Shown piece after piece: positions 23,222 to 56,663 of a stretch of 64,000 nucleotides of DNA (the first letter of the stretch is position 1; each line of letters starts with the position of its first letter). The DNA lies in contig OZ038323.1 of the NCBI GenBank assembly GCA_964035795.1, positions 1,411,172 through 1,475,171 on the forward strand, written 5' to 3'. A program made the translations under genes and the position numbers. Below the pieces are notes generated by a model. It saw only the letters and a list, made by a program, of their open reading frames with translations. It did not search any database and was not told the DNA's origin. This stretch comes from Pterobdella sp. o SKG-2022 (Eukaryota > Annelida > Clitellata > Hirudinida > Piscicolidae).

Positions 23222-23394
23222 GCTGTATGCAGATTTCACTGAAAACACATATTAAGTCAATAAATACGGAGATTATACTCAGCATGTGTCTATATGTAGT
23301 GTCCACTGGGTGCACGTGTGTGTGTAAAGATGTGCGTATAGAGGTCGATCTAAATACACACGAAAATCGTCACAGAATGTCGAAATGTTTTATG

Positions 23395-26300
23395 CTACTT
23401 CGCCTCGGACGTCTTGTCGATGTTGTGCATTTGAGGTTTGTTGGGCGGTGTAGGAGGGGGTGCTCTCAACACCTTTTTGCCTGATGTTGTCGGTGATGAG
23501 AACATCTTCGTTGGAAACTTAGATGTTGGTGGTTGTTGTTTTGATAGTGATATCAAAGTGGGTTTGGTTGATGAGGGTGGGGGTGGTGGTTTTGACGTTG
23601 GTGGAAAGGGAAAATGTTGAGAGGTTTTTGTCGATTGTTGATTTTGTTTGTTGTTGAGTTGAGGTTTGTTGGGTGGTTGTTGAGGTCGGGGAGGTGCTTT
23701 GTTTAGAACTTGTGGTGTGATTTGTTCTTTTGACGTCATTGATTGTTTATGTTGAAGTGGTGTTTGTTGACGTTGTTGAGGTGTAGCCAAAACTTGAGAT
23801 TGTAGTTTTTGATACTGATGACCTTGGTTGTTATTCAATGTGTTGTTGCAAGTAACGTCTGAGGGAGTCTTAGAGGTCAGATGCATCACATGGGTGGAAA
23901 CGTGTTTGACGTCAGCAGTGTGTGGTTGCAGTAGCAGTTGTTGTTGTTTGAGAGCTTTGTCCAGTTTGGCCTGCAGTTGTTGTCGTTGGAAGTCCAAGTC
24001 ACTGAAGTACTTCTCTTGCACTGCCTCCTCCTGCATCAGTCTGTAGTGCCGTGTGTGTGTGGTCTATGGGGTTCTTGACTTTTATACAAAATATAAAAAA
24101 ACCAATTACAAAAATAATACCGTTCTTCTTCTTGTTGCACAGCCATTTTGACCTTGGAAACCTCATCTTGAACCTGAAAAATTTCCTCATCCAACTGTTG
24201 ATTACACTTTTGTAACTTATTCAACTTTGTTGCCAAAACATTTTGATCTTGTATCAACTGTACTGCCAACTGGTGTGTAATGGTGGGAGATGTTGTGTTG
24301 TAGAAATGAAGGTGGGGTGACATGTTGTATGATGTCAGGGTGGAGTGTTGTGGTGGTGAGTTTCAACTTATGATGATCATTCGATACAAGTTGATACGTC
24401 TAATTTTCACCCTAAACATTAGAGTATTAAACAAAAAAAAGATACATTCTTCTAATTGAGTGGACCATCTGGAGACCCAAAAATAGAAGTTCAAATGCGT
24501 TTTATAATCTTGGTCAATAAAAACACTAAAGATCAAATTGGCTGATATTTAGGGTCTACATCAAAGTTGATACCAATGTATAAAAATGATAACTCAGAAG
24601 AGATTATAGCCTTTCATGAAAGCTCTAGGTATCTCATGTGAATGAGCCAAAGACGTTGAAGGAGTAATGAAAAAAATTGGTGATGAAAAGATGAGTATGA
24701 AGGTATGAGCATGGCATCCCTAATAGTTGCACTGAGTGAAATCTTATCAGAAGAGTGCATAATTCTCATGAATATATTTAAAAACATGAAAAAAAATTAA
24801 TACTGCTAATCTAAAAAATTCAGACGTCAATAAAGTTTTTTATTTTTATATAGTAGAAATCAATATCACATGGAATGCACCTACCAACTCATAATCAACA
24901 ACCCCCTCCTCTTCCTCCTTCTCTTCTTCCTCCTTTTGTAACTCTTCCAACTCTGCATGTAAACTTTTTGATCTCTTCTCCTCCTCCTCTAACTTTAATA
25001 ATTGTTCAGGTGGATAACTCAGGTACAATGAGCAATATTGAAAATGAAAGGTCAGTTAAATAAACAGATCAAAATATATTGACGAAAATATATAGCCAGA
25101 AAAAGATTGAAATGCAGATGAAAACATTTATAGAAGACTATATAGATACAGATATTTATATGGATAGTGTATGTCTCATGTAAATTAAACAAAAACACAT
25201 TGAATAAGTGCAAATAATAAAAACATAATATACATAGCTAAATAGATGGGTATCTAGATAGGTGGGTAGACAGGCAGATACCTCCATTATGAGTTTTTCT
25301 TGGTCACTCTGCAAAAGTTGCAGGATAGAAGAGTCAATATGGCTTCTTTGCTCATGCTTCTTCTGCTCCTCCTCACAATCCTTGTTTGTCTGTGTATGTG
25401 AATAAAGATGATTATTTTGTGTTCAAATTTATGAGCATTCAAATCTTTGTAGCCTCCACCTCATGAGTCATCTTCTGAACTGCAGTCAGCATATCCTTCA
25501 TCTTTTTCTCATTTCTTTGTTGAGTGCTGATCAAGTTCTCAAGACTCCTCAGCTGTTCATCATACATTTGCCTCACCTGTTGTACGAGTTCATCAGCTCT
25601 TAAGTAGCTGTTTAATAGTGTTACCACATCTTCACCACGGTGACTCAAAATAGTATGTAGTCTTAAATAACCAATATTCCACTGCCATATATTATACAGT
25701 TTCACTAGTTAGTTTTTGAAAACAATTTGAGCTTCAAAAAGTGAGTTGCATATAATTTTGAAAAGATGAGCATCATCATAAAAGCCATGACCCAAATAAA
25801 GAGTATATAATAATATATGTAATGAAAAAAGTGGGTTATTTGAACTTCTCATAATCTTTAAAGAATGAATAGATAAATGAGAATAGAAACCTCAGCCTCG
25901 CCAAAAGAGTAGTCGGCCATGATGGAAGCATCTCGTTGCAGAGCCTGGTAGGGATCTGAGGTGTGTTGATTCTCTCCCAACTTTCTTTTTATTCCTTCTG
26001 ACTGTGCATTTGAAAAATTTCATATATTTGAGTTAGAGTAGTTGGAATATGAATAAAGTTTTTTAAAATTTTGTCAACTAATTTGATAAAAATAGGTTGT
26101 AGAAAGCTTTAAAAAATTAAAACATGTTTTAAAACTAGTATAATAAAAAAAAAATAGCACCATAAGAGTGGCAATGACAACATCCCTTGCCTGCAGCTCA
26201 CCCTCCAAATAACTCAGCAATTGCAACATGTCTACCCTGTCCAGACCCATTTTCGAGTGGCGCTGTAAGTATTTTAAGACATTAATTAAATTATAAATAT

Positions 26301-26488
26301 TGGTTGACTTGCTCAGTTTTTATGTGAACTTGGTGCATCAAATGTGTGAAATATATTTGAAAAAAATAAATTAAAAGGAAATTGAAATATTTTGAAATTG
26401 TGAGATAAGAACCAACCCGAATAGTGCAGGCAGGCAGCTTTTCATTTGTGGCATCATCGTATGCATTTATGAATGAATTCGATTGCAT
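23395..26488 (-). CDS. CTTNBP2NL: CTTNBP2/CTTNBP2NL-type cortactin-binding coiled-coil protein, 8 exons, 505 aa
   Basis: Exons (5' to 3'): 26488-26417, 26262-26161, 26001-25891, 25681-25460, 25389-25282, 24992-24885, 24269-24121, 24040-23395. The phases agree throughout. The family (CTTNBP2, CTTNBP2NL, fly Nausicaa) binds cortactin at cortical actin and the STRIPAK phosphatase complex. Residues 36-56 (MLQLLSYLEGELQARDVVIA) are the signature start of the CortBP2 domain. SDPYQALQRDAS (exon 3) is the second conserved block. About residues 100-310 are continuous coiled coil. The block FSDLDFQRQQLQAKLDKALK is the conserved end of the domain. The last 190 residues are Gln/Pro-rich with FPFPPTSKPPPPP and APPPTPPNKPQ, likely SH3 ligands. 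Exon 4's acceptor, used here at 25682, is the weakest junction. It lies in tandem downstream of MYO1D and tail to tail with OTUD5. Confidence 0.88.
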
Positions 26489-26895
26489 TTAAACGAGTTT
26501 ATAACATAAGATAATTATTTTTTAAACATGATTCATCAAAGATTTTTTCTAAATAATAAGTTAGCTTAAAAAGAAATGTTTTTGTGTAATTTTATTTGTG
26601 TAAAAGTAAAAACGAGTATCCAGAGTAGCTCAAATGATGAAAGATTTTAAAATATTCAATTTTAATCCAACTACACAAGTTTGTGTAATTTTTAAAGCTA
26701 GTTTAAATATTTTATATAAAATCTGTTGCATTTCGTGTCATTATCATTATTATTTTTGTTTAATTTTCATTGAATATCGAAGTCCTAAACAAAATTTTTA
26801 TTTAGCAGAAAATTGTTCAATTATGAAATTCGTCATCCATCTATCAATCAATCTATCATAATCCGTTTAAATATATAGTCACTGTAACACCACTT
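26489..26895. other. Spacer between MYO1D 3' end and CTTNBP2NL 5' end
   Basis: This is 407 bp of AT-rich sequence. It must hold the MYO1D polyadenylation site and the CTTNBP2NL promoter. Minus-strand AATAAA-type hexamers occur (about 26588 and 26797). There is no TATA-like element I would trust. Confidence 0.5.
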
Positions 26896-47711
<20,816 letters not shown>

Positions 47712-47794
47712 CTGAGAACTCTCCCTCCTCGTATCTCTTTTCACTTCCTGTGTTCATGTGTCTATCATTATGCATGATAGTGGGTGGAGAAAAA

Positions 47795-48449
47795 ATAGGT
47801 AGGTAGGTAGGTAGGTAGGTAGGTAGGTAGGTAGGTAGGTAGGTAGGTAGGTAGGTAGGTAGGTAGGTAGGTAGGTAGGTAGGTAGGTAGGTAGGTAGGT
47901 AGGTAGGTAGGTAGGTAGGTAGGTAGGTAGGTAGGTAGGTAGGTAGGTAGGTAGGTAGGTAGGTAGGTAGGTAGGTAGGTAGGTAGGTAGGTAGGTAGGT
48001 AGGTAGGTAGGTAGGTAGGTAGGTAGGTAGGTAGGTAGGTAGGTAGGTAGGTAGGTAGGTAGGTAGGTAGGTAGGTAGGTAGGTAGGTAGGTAGGTAGGT
48101 AGGTAGGTAGGTAGGTAGGTAGGTAGGTAGGTAGGTAGGTAGGTAGGTAGGTAGGTAGGTAGGTAGGTAGGTAGGTAGGTAGGTAGGTAGGTAGGTAGGT
48201 AGGTAGGTAGGTAGGTAGGTAGGTAGGTAGGTAGGTAGGTAGGTAGGTAGGTAGGTAGGTAGGTAGGTAGGTAGGTAGGTAGGTAGGTAGGTAGGTAGGT
48301 AGGTAGGTAGGTAGGTAGGTAGGTAGGTAGGTAGGTAGGTAGGTAGGTAGGTAGGTAGGTAGGTAGGTAGGTAGGTAGGTAGGTAGGTAGGTAGGTAGGT
48401 AGGTAGGTAGGTAGGTAGGTAGGTAGGTAGGTAGGTAGGTAGGTAGGTG
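47795..48449. repeat. (TAGG)n microsatellite, about 655 bp, perfect
   Basis: Roughly 163 uninterrupted tetranucleotide units immediately 5' of the first recognised MYO1D exon. It lies in the first intron or 5' flank. Confidence 0.98.
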
Positions 48450-48624
48450 AGTAGATAAATAAAAAAATGTAATTAATTGCAACAACATTTTTGAATGCAA
48501 ATGAATAATAACTAGAAGCATAGATTGATGTTGATATGCATACAATTTTTATTTTTGTTAGATGCTCTACAAAAGTATGGGTAGATGGTTAGACGCAGGA
48601 GAGAAGTTGAGATAAATGATGGGA

Positions 48625-48790
48625 AGATAGATGGATGATGTGAAGATAGATGGATGATGTGAAGATAGATGGATGATGTGAAGATAGATGGATGATGTGA
48701 AGATAGATGGATGATGTGAAGATAGATGGATGACGTGAAGATAGATGGATGACGTGAAGATAGATGGATGATGTGAAAATAGATATATAA
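48625..48790. repeat. 19-bp minisatellite
   Basis: Eight or so copies of ATGATGTGAAGATAGATGG, two with GACG in place of GATG. Confidence 0.92.
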
Positions 48791-48794
48791 TATA

Positions 48795-49447
48795 GAATGA
48801 ATGGGTAGATGAAGTAAAATAAATGAAGGAATGAATGGGTGAATGAAGAAAAATAAATGAAGGAATGAATGGATGGATGAAGTAAAATAAATGAAGGAAT
48901 GAATGGATGGATGAAGTAAAATAAATGAAGGAATGAATGGATGGATGAAGTAAAATAAATGAAGGAATGAATGGATGGATGAAGTAAACTAAATGAAGGA
49001 ATGAATGGATGGATGAAGTAAAATAAATGAAGGAATGAATGGATGGATGAAGTAAACTAAATGAAGGAATGAATGGATGGATGAAGTAAAATAAATGAAG
49101 GAATGAATGGATGGATGAAGTAAAATAAATGAAGGAATGAATGGATGGATGAAGTAAAATAAATGAAGGAATGAATGGATGGATGAAGTAAAATAAATGA
49201 AGGAATGAATGGATGGATGAAGTAAAATAAATGAAGGAATGAATGGATGGATGAAGTAAAATAAATGAAGGAATGAATGGATGGATGAAGTAAAATAAAT
49301 GAAGGAATGAATGGATGGATGAAGTAAAATAAATGAAGGAATGAATGGATGGATGAAGTAAAATAAATGAAGGAATGAATGGATGGATGAAGTAAAATAA
49401 ATGAATGAATGAATGGATGGATGAAGTAAAATAAATGAAGGAATGAA
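48795..49447. repeat. 34-bp minisatellite, about 18 copies
   Basis: The unit contains AAAATAAATGAAGGAATGA and ATGGATGGATGAAGT. The copies are nearly identical, with a few T-to-C or single-base variants. The minus-strand 163-aa frame over it is a repeat product. Confidence 0.95.
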
Positions 49448-50589
49448 ATGAAAATAAAAGAATAATGAAACTAGTCTCATGGATTGGTCATGAATATTTG
49501 AGACAAATGAGGAAAGATGATGAATGAGCCATTTTTCTTTTCCATTGCTTATTTATCCTGTCTTAATCTGTTCATCCATGCTTTCTTTTGACTTAGCCTT
49601 TTTTTATACATCCATTCATCTTTCCATTCAATCATTTATTCATCCATCTTCTAACCACTTTATCATCACAAGCCAGTTGTAAATATTTCTCAAACAGCCT
49701 CCTGAAAAAAATTACAAACGGATGAAATGGTAAATATGAATGGCATTTTTATCCCAGTATAAAACATACATTAAATCCCAGATGATGCTTCAAAATAAAT
49801 CAAAAATTTTTTTGTAGCAGTAAAAACAAGTTGGAAAAGATTTTAAATACTCAAAACAACACTAAAATGTGAATTCAGTCGTATATATTAAATACCTAAT
49901 TGTGCCTCTGTAAGCAATTATGTCTACTTTATTATCATCCTATTTGATTGCTTCTCATCATTATTTTCCTTGTTATGAATCTTCTTCTTTTTTTATTTCT
50001 TAATATTTCCAAGTTTTTTATTTTTCAATTGTTTATTATTCTTATTGTTTATTATTCTTATTGTTTATTATTCTTATTGTTTATTATTCTTATTGTTTAT
50101 TATTCTTATTGTTTATTATTCTTATTGTTTTTTATTATTGTCAATAAGTTTTCGGTAAAGTCATAGAATGCAATTATAACGGCAATTATCATGCAAAATA
50201 ATGATATTCAATAAAAGTTCTCAAAAAAAAATAAAAATAACCAGAATATGATAATGAAAAGTAGACAGACGACATACTTTAAAACCAAAAATGAAGACTA
50301 ATCACAAAAAAATTAAAAGTGAAATCAAATATTTAAACTTCATAACAATAAAATTTTTTATTTTTTATAATTGTTATCATGAAGAGAATCTAAAGAAATA
50401 CCCTCACACTAACATGCTGCGATTTTGCAGTCTATCGTTGAGCTTAGTAAGTAAAAATCTGCTATGAGCTTCTTGAAGAGTTGTGAGATTTCGAAATGAA
50501 TAGATTAAAAAGAAGTTTTGAGACAAAAAAGAAGAGAGTTTTAAAAAAAGAACGAGAGAAAGAAATTGCAGATTAAGCATGAGGGGAAA
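49448..50589. other. AT-rich spacer with a 15-bp tandem repeat
   Basis: No gene is seen. At about 50030-50130 the unit TTATTATTCTTATTG is repeated six to seven times. The first MYO1D exon might lie in this region or between the repeats, but I could not identify it. Confidence 0.5.
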
Positions 50590-51830
50590 GAGTTGCTAGC
50601 GGGTAGACAATAGTAGGCCAGCAAGCTTAAGAGGTAGTATGAGGTTAGAAAGATAAAAAGATGTATTAGAGGAAAAGATTTTGTACATGAAAGTACAGTT
50701 TTTTGGAATAGCGGTAGTGAAAAGGTAGCCAGTAGAGATCAATAAGAGATGGAAAGATATAGAAAACCAGGTAAGTAGCAGTGTTGGAAGCTTTAGTAAG
50801 ACGGTAGAAAGTAGCTTTAAGAAAATTATAATATAAAGAATTGCAGTAGTCAAAACAGGAGAGAAAAAGAAAAAAGGTAAAGAGAGAGATCTGTTTGATG
50901 TGACAGAGGTAGTAAAAACAAGAAAAATCAACAAAATAAATTTGAGTTTTAAAAGATAATGATGAATCAAAATAGAAACCAAGACTGCGAATAGTGGAGA
51001 AGAGATGAAAAGCAAGGTCAGAAGAGTTCGTTAAAGAAGGAAGAGAAGAAAGAAAAGCTTTAGGAAGATAGATAAAATTGAATTTTGAAAGATTGAATTC
51101 AAAATGCATAAAGTCACTCCAAAAATTAATAGAATTAAAACAAGGTTCAGCTTTTTTTTGGAGGGTTTGTTTTAATGAGACAATAGAGATAAGGGGTACG
51201 AAGAAATTAAAAAAAAGGTTTGAGGAAAGATTTCTTAGAAAAGGAAACAGAAAAAATAGAAAAATAAGAATTTAAAAAAAAAGTAGAAATACAATTAAAA
51301 AGATGAGAGATAAGCCAAGAAAAAAAGAAGTCAGACACACCTAAAAAAGAGTCAAGATTTTGAAATAAGTGAGTTGTCTACAGTATCAAAAGGAGAAAAG
51401 AAATCAAGAAAAAAAAGAAAAAAAGCATACTGGAACCGTAAGCTAGGAAAGCATCATTAAAAATTTTTAGAAAAGAAGTTTCAATAGAATTTGAAGGTTT
51501 AATAGTCAGATTGGGTAGGAGGAAAAAGATTGTTAGAAAGAAGAGAGTGTGAAAGTTGGAGATAAATAGCTTTTTCAAGAATATCGGAGAATAAAGAAAG
51601 GTTAAAATTAGAACGGTAGTTAAAAATTATAGAAGGATCGAGAGAAGGTTTTTTCAGTTTCGGAGTAACGATGGATGAGTTGAAATTTTGAAGTAGCAAG
51701 AGAAAGATTAATAAGATCGAGGTTGATGGGATAAAAGATGAAGAGAAGTTCAAAACTAGTTACTAAATTAGTAGTTTTGGATGAAGAAAGGTATTTTATA
51801 ATCAATAAAATTTTCATTCCATATAAATGA
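50590..51830 (-). mobile_element. L2-like pyrimidine-rich retrotransposon, second copy (minus)
   Basis: Minus-strand frames carry the RT C-terminal half: NLSLATSKFQLIHRYSE, then FLKIFNDAFLAYGSS, STIRSLGFYFDSSLSFKTQI, FLSCFDYCNSLYYNFLKATF, and LIDLYWLPFHYR. It ends near LKLAGLLLSTR. The + strand is correspondingly purine-rich. Stops and frameshifts are frequent. It shares the NLSLATSKFQLIH stretch with 3040-4956. Confidence 0.8.
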
Positions 51831-52632
51831 CTCTACAGGCAATGAATAAATTAATAAGAGGAAGAAAAAAATAATATTTCGCATAAATAAGTTTCTATTT
51901 ATATTTATTTTAGCACACGCCCTGAAATAGGAGCATTCAATCAAAGGGCTGCATTCGTTGTACCTTCTAAGCTTTTTCGGGTTGTTGCTTCATCTTCACC
52001 AATCAAGTTTTCAATTTTTTTGTTTTGCTTCAGTGACTCATCATTTCCATTTTTCCATCAAAATTCCACCTGTTTTCGTAAGGTTCCAGTAATTAAAAAT
52101 ATCTTGTAAATAATTTTGTGTCCACATTGTTTCGCAAGGCTTCGTTTGAATTGGAAAGCAAAGCCAAGTTCATATGTATAGATATATTGGAAAGTGAGAG
52201 TGTGACTAAGCAGCATCTGCCTTGCATTTATCAGAACTGGGCAAAAAAATGATGGAAATATTGAAGGAGAGTGACAGTTTGAACAAGCAATGAGATAGCG
52301 AGTGTAAAAGGAAGCATAATTGCTAACCATAATGAAGATTTTATGAATGGCAGTTTTATAAGTGTGTAAGAAATAAACATTAAACTTCAAAAGGAGCTAA
52401 CAACGTGTAACTAAATGAATTGATTAGTGTTTTGATAATAATACATTTAAAAAGTTTATGCAAAAATTTCGGTATTAAAGTATAGTAATGAAGGATTTTA
52501 TGGAAATTACAGTAGGAATAATATACGATTAAAATTCTGTAGGCGAAATGAATTAAATACATGAACTTGTATCAGGCAACGATGGAGCACTAGTGAACTA
52601 ATAGATGAGAATAAAAAATTATTGCACAGTCA
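51831..52632. other. AT-rich spacer
   Basis: No gene or clear element. All frames are short. Confidence 0.5.
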
Positions 52633-52823
52633 AATGAATATAATTTCAGAACACTAGTAAGTTTATTAAGATACGAAGCTTTTCGTTAACAACGTAACAT
52701 TTTCAAGTATGAGAAACCATTTTATAATAAATAAAACGGTTTCTCATACTTGAAAATGTTACGTTGTTAACGAAAAGCTTCGTATCTTAATAAACTTACT
52801 AGTGTTCTGAAATTATATTCATT
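52633..52823. repeat. 191-bp fold-back element: 86-bp inverted arms, 19-bp loop
   Basis: 52633-52718 is the reverse complement of 52738-52823 with essentially no mismatch. Termini are AATGAATATAATTTCAGAAC on both ends. The arm contains the AAGCTTTTCGTTAAC core shared with 2727-2820 and 14449-14517. It is a hairpin MITE, or a very recent one given the perfect arms. Confidence 0.9.
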
Positions 52824-52949
52824 TTAGGGTTTGGCTTTTCAAAAAATCATTATATTGTACAGTCAGTTGTGACTGTTTAGTGTGATGAACTCAAGTTGCT
52901 ATGCTTCATAAAGAAAATTAATTTTGTATCATAATCTATTTTTTTTAGT

Positions 52950-53330
52950 GCAATGATCTTTATCCGTCAGTTCAGTGGCCCAAGCGTTGACTTCCTCTGA
53001 TTTTCTCGATCTTTCATAATTCTCGATAGCTAATTATTACTTTCTATTACCGTATCTTTTAGTATAACATCTATCTATGTCATTTTCTGTCTTCCTCTGT
53101 TTCGCTTCCTTTCGGTTGATTGCCAAAATACGAATCTTGTAGGATGCCAAGAAAAAGGATCTGCTAGCCTAATTCTTCGGTATTTAATTTTTGCTGTTAC
53201 TTTGAGTAGATCTTGGTATAAGTGAATGTTAGTGGTGTGGCTATTCCATGAAATGTTTAAAGCCATGAGTTTCATAGGTTCCATTTATTAGTTTTTTGAG
53301 GTTTTTAGTTAACCAGTTTGTGCCCAAAAT
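52950..53330 (-). mobile_element. RTE-like retrotransposon C-terminal fragment (minus)
   Basis: It reads IHLYQDLLKVTAKIKYRRIR, then LADPFSWHPTRFVFWQSTER and NRGRQKMT, followed by decayed sequence. This is the terminal region of a cnidarian/invertebrate-type RTE RT, different from copies A-D. Confidence 0.65.
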
Positions 53331-53437
53331 GCTTATGGCAGTAATTTTTTATTGAAACTTCTGTTCCTACTTCAAAACAACTTTTTAAAAACACAAAAAA
53401 AACAGATTTTAATTCTGACAAAAAATAAGCGAGATAC

Positions 53438-55512
53438 AGGGTGATCTAATATGAGATCAATGGGCACAAGTTCTAGCAAATGGGCTTTAAACCGCTTAGC
53501 ATTAAAAAGAGTAGTTTGAAGATTTCAATTCACTTTAATTTTATTTTTAAAACCAAAATATAAAAATATTTTAGATTTATATAATTATACGTAATTAAGA
53601 ATTTTCAAAAAGTTCTAAAAAAATATTTTTTCTTCAAAATTATTAATGATTTTTCACTGTTCTAATATTCAAATAACAGAAAACGAAATTTCACATATAA
53701 TAACAGAAAAACTCATCAAATCCTCTGAAAATAAAAATTTTCATTTTTATTTATCATCATGATATAAATAAAACCAAGCTACGCTCAAAGTAACCGTGAA
53801 TTTTTCCAAAAGGTCCGTGGTTTAGCGGTGCATGGCTTGTTTTGGCATCTTTTTCGTTCATTTGTAGTTGTTGTAATATGTTCTTGAAAATTGGAAGGGG
53901 CATCATTAAGAGCCTATGGAGACCTTGAACAGTTGTATCTTTTGATTTTCTGTTGCCTAAATGCAGAGTTTTTGAAGTAGAATCGGCTTATTGCTCTCCT
54001 AAAAATGAGCTGTATAGGAGATCAATCCAAGCTACGCTTAAAGTAATCATACATTTTTCCAAAATGTTTGTGGTCTAGGTATGCATGGCTTGTTATGACA
54101 TCTTTGTTCATTTCTAGTTATTATAATATGTTCTTACAGATTGAATCAAGAATAATTAGGAACTTGTGGAAGCCTAGAACAGTGGTACCTTTTGGTTTGT
54201 TGTTGTCAAAATGCAAAGCTTTTGACGTAGGATCGGTAAATTGCTCTTCTAAATGCAAGCAAATCCGTTTCTGAGCTTGCGTATCACTTTCCTCGTTTGA
54301 CCAATTACAGATTATCTAAAAGTTTATTACTGCCATACCTAGTATTTTTGTAAACATTGGCCAATACCATTTTTAGCCTTTATTGTTGTGGCATATTTGC
54401 TTGCCACCAATCGTCCTTATCCACTCCACACATTTTTGAGCTAAATGTTTTAAATACATTAGGCCTTGAAACTGAAACTTTGATTAAAATTCCTTTTTTC
54501 ATTAAATTACTTTATGAATAAGTTCAGCTGTATCATAATGTGTTCCAGTGTTTGCCACAGTATTATCTAGCCACCTCACAATTAGAATTTCTTCATTGCC
54601 ATCAAAACTATAGCTGTGACCGCGTCTTTTTTGCTTGTTCAAGAATATTTTCGTCGGTAAAAGGGTCTTTTTTTAACCTTTTATCTTTTATATTCCTTGT
54701 TGCTTAAAAACCACAACTTTCTAAATGAATCAATAATGGATAACTTGTGAAAAAGTTGTCAAAAAATGAAGTGTGCGATTCTTCTGGCGCATCCAACATA
54801 TTCAGAAAAACTTATGACCCTAGTTGTAGGTCTGATAAGTTTTAACTGCAATACAGCTCAAAGTTAGAGCAATAGCTTGAAGAACCGCACAATGCCCAAA
54901 ATTTGTAGCCAAATCTAATTGGCTTGTTCCTAATAAACTGTTTGAGTGTGTGGTGTTCGAAGTATTTCATGGAAGTTTGTATCACGCAATTATAAATATA
55001 AACTAATATTTACAAAAAATTATTTTTTTTTATTTATTTGACTATTTTATTTATTTTTTGAAATATTCACCTTTTTAAACTTGAAATTCCACGAATTATA
55101 ATGTGTTTTGTGTAAAACGCCCATTTGCTAACACTTGTGCCCATTGATCTCATGAGATCAGTAACTTTTAATGCCTTTAATTCTGTTAATTTTACATGTA
55201 TCTCAAGTTTTAAAGTTTCAGAGTATTAATTGAAGATAACTTAAAAATATTTATTTTGTCCCAACATAAAAATAAATTATTATGCCTTAATTAAATGGTT
55301 TTCGATAAAGTGAAATTTGAACAATTTTAAGTTTAAATATCACAAAATTAAAATTGAAAATTCAAGAAAAATAAATTCAATATTGAAGATACAACCCTAG
55401 TTAATCAAAAAAATTAATTGGATTTAAATAAATATTAACCAATAATTATTAAAACTGTTATATGTGTGTGATCTCATATGAGATCAATGGACACCAACGG
55501 GTTAATGTCCAC
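53438..55512 (-). mobile_element. Dead piggyBac-type DNA transposon
   Basis: On the minus strand, 54560-54800 encodes PEESHTSFFDNFFTSYPLLI, then LESCGF and, in the next frames, KDPFTDENILEQAKKTRS and EEILIVRWLDNTVANTG. DNFFTS with the downstream Trp-Leu-Asp-Asn block is the piggyBac (PGBD) transposase signature around its second catalytic Asp. Palindromic boundary sequences TGATCTAATATGAGATCA (53443), TGATCTCATGAGATCA (55145) and TGATCTCATATGAGATCA (55470) are followed or preceded by AATGGGCAC-type sequence. The region 53830-54250 holds two diverged direct copies of about 180-240 bp. Many stops make it inactive. Confidence 0.7.
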
Positions 55513-56543
55513 TTTCCAGCTCCATTTACAAGCATTAATTCCATCGTTGCCAAGAAAAATTTTATTTGCATATTTTTGATCTCCAAATTTTTTTAAGCTT
55601 GTGATATGCACAACAAGCAAACGTTTTTCGTACTGATACGTTTTTTTCAGTACTCTCCATCCATGCACCGAGCTACTTGGAAGTTGGAGCTATCTTCTGT
55701 TTATTTCATGCTTTAGTATTTACTTCTACCAGTGCTTTCGGGTTAAAGACTTAAGAATGTAAAGTCATCTTAAGAGTGAAATAAACTCCAAAAAGTGTTT
55801 TTATTTTAATACTTATGATTTGGCTCTAAAAATTGAAAAGTGTTTAAGAAGCATCTGGTCATTTTTAATGGAGTTCTTGTAATACCGATATCGCATTGCT
55901 TTTTCCCAAAGTGGGCAATGAAGTCTCCACATTCTATTAAGCACTCATGTTTGAGAATATCAGCTATCCCATTTGTTAAGAAATTATAGTATTCTTCCTC
56001 GTTTTCTTTTCTCTCTCAGTTATGACCAATGTGATTTTTGAGTATCCTTCAAATGAAGCTACCACGATTCTCTTATTGACTGGTTTTATATCTTTCAAAG
56101 CTTGTTTATCTATTTGAAGCACCACCAAACTTGATGCAGCTTGATTTTTGATTTTTCACACGTTTGAAGTATTTAAAGTTGCAAAAATTTTCAAATTTAA
56201 CAGGCCCATTGTTGAGTTTCATGATCTAGTATTCCCAACATGTTGATGTTGCTCAAGACTAACTCTTTAAAAATTTTTAGAATTAAAATTTTAATCACTG
56301 AGAAGAAAATAAAAACTCATTTTTCAAAACATAAAACTAAGAAAAAAAAATATTTTCGAAATTAAGTTTGAAAATGGCGCCAAACACCAAAGGTTGGACC
56401 CTCTCTGGGCCTTGTTCAGTGGTGATTAGTTGCGAAATGACCCTTTATTTGGCACATCTAGAAAATGTAGATTTGACAATTTTTTGAAAACCTTTACAGA
56501 CAGAATTTCAAATTTTTTTTCAACTTCTAGTGAAAGAACTTTC
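55513..56543. other. Spacer, possibly decayed transposase
   Basis: A minus-strand stretch at about 55900-56000 reads NEEEYYNFLTNGIADILKHE, then CGDFIAHFGKK, protein-like but not assigned. No other feature is seen. Confidence 0.35.
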
Positions 56544-56663
56544 GTTTTCTTTGTAATGTAATGTGATGTGGAATTCATGAGCCGCTTTTCCTTACAGATC
56601 AAAGCGCTTGCTACAAATTTAATGTGACAAAAAACATTTTTGAACAGATGCTAATTGTCGGTA
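56544..56663 (-). mobile_element. SINE family A, 3' part only (minus)
   Basis: It contains the reverse complement of the shared tail (CGCTTTTCCTTACAGATCAA, then AGCGCTTGC) found at 9169-9352 and 35647-35822. The tRNA-like head is missing. Confidence 0.65.

Noticed and set aside
47754..48545. 263-aa Leu-Pro-Thr-Tyr repeat frame
   Set aside because: It is a translation of (TAGG)n.
48989..49480. 163-aa Phe/Ile/His/Ser repeat frame on minus
   Set aside because: It is a translation of the 34-bp minisatellite.
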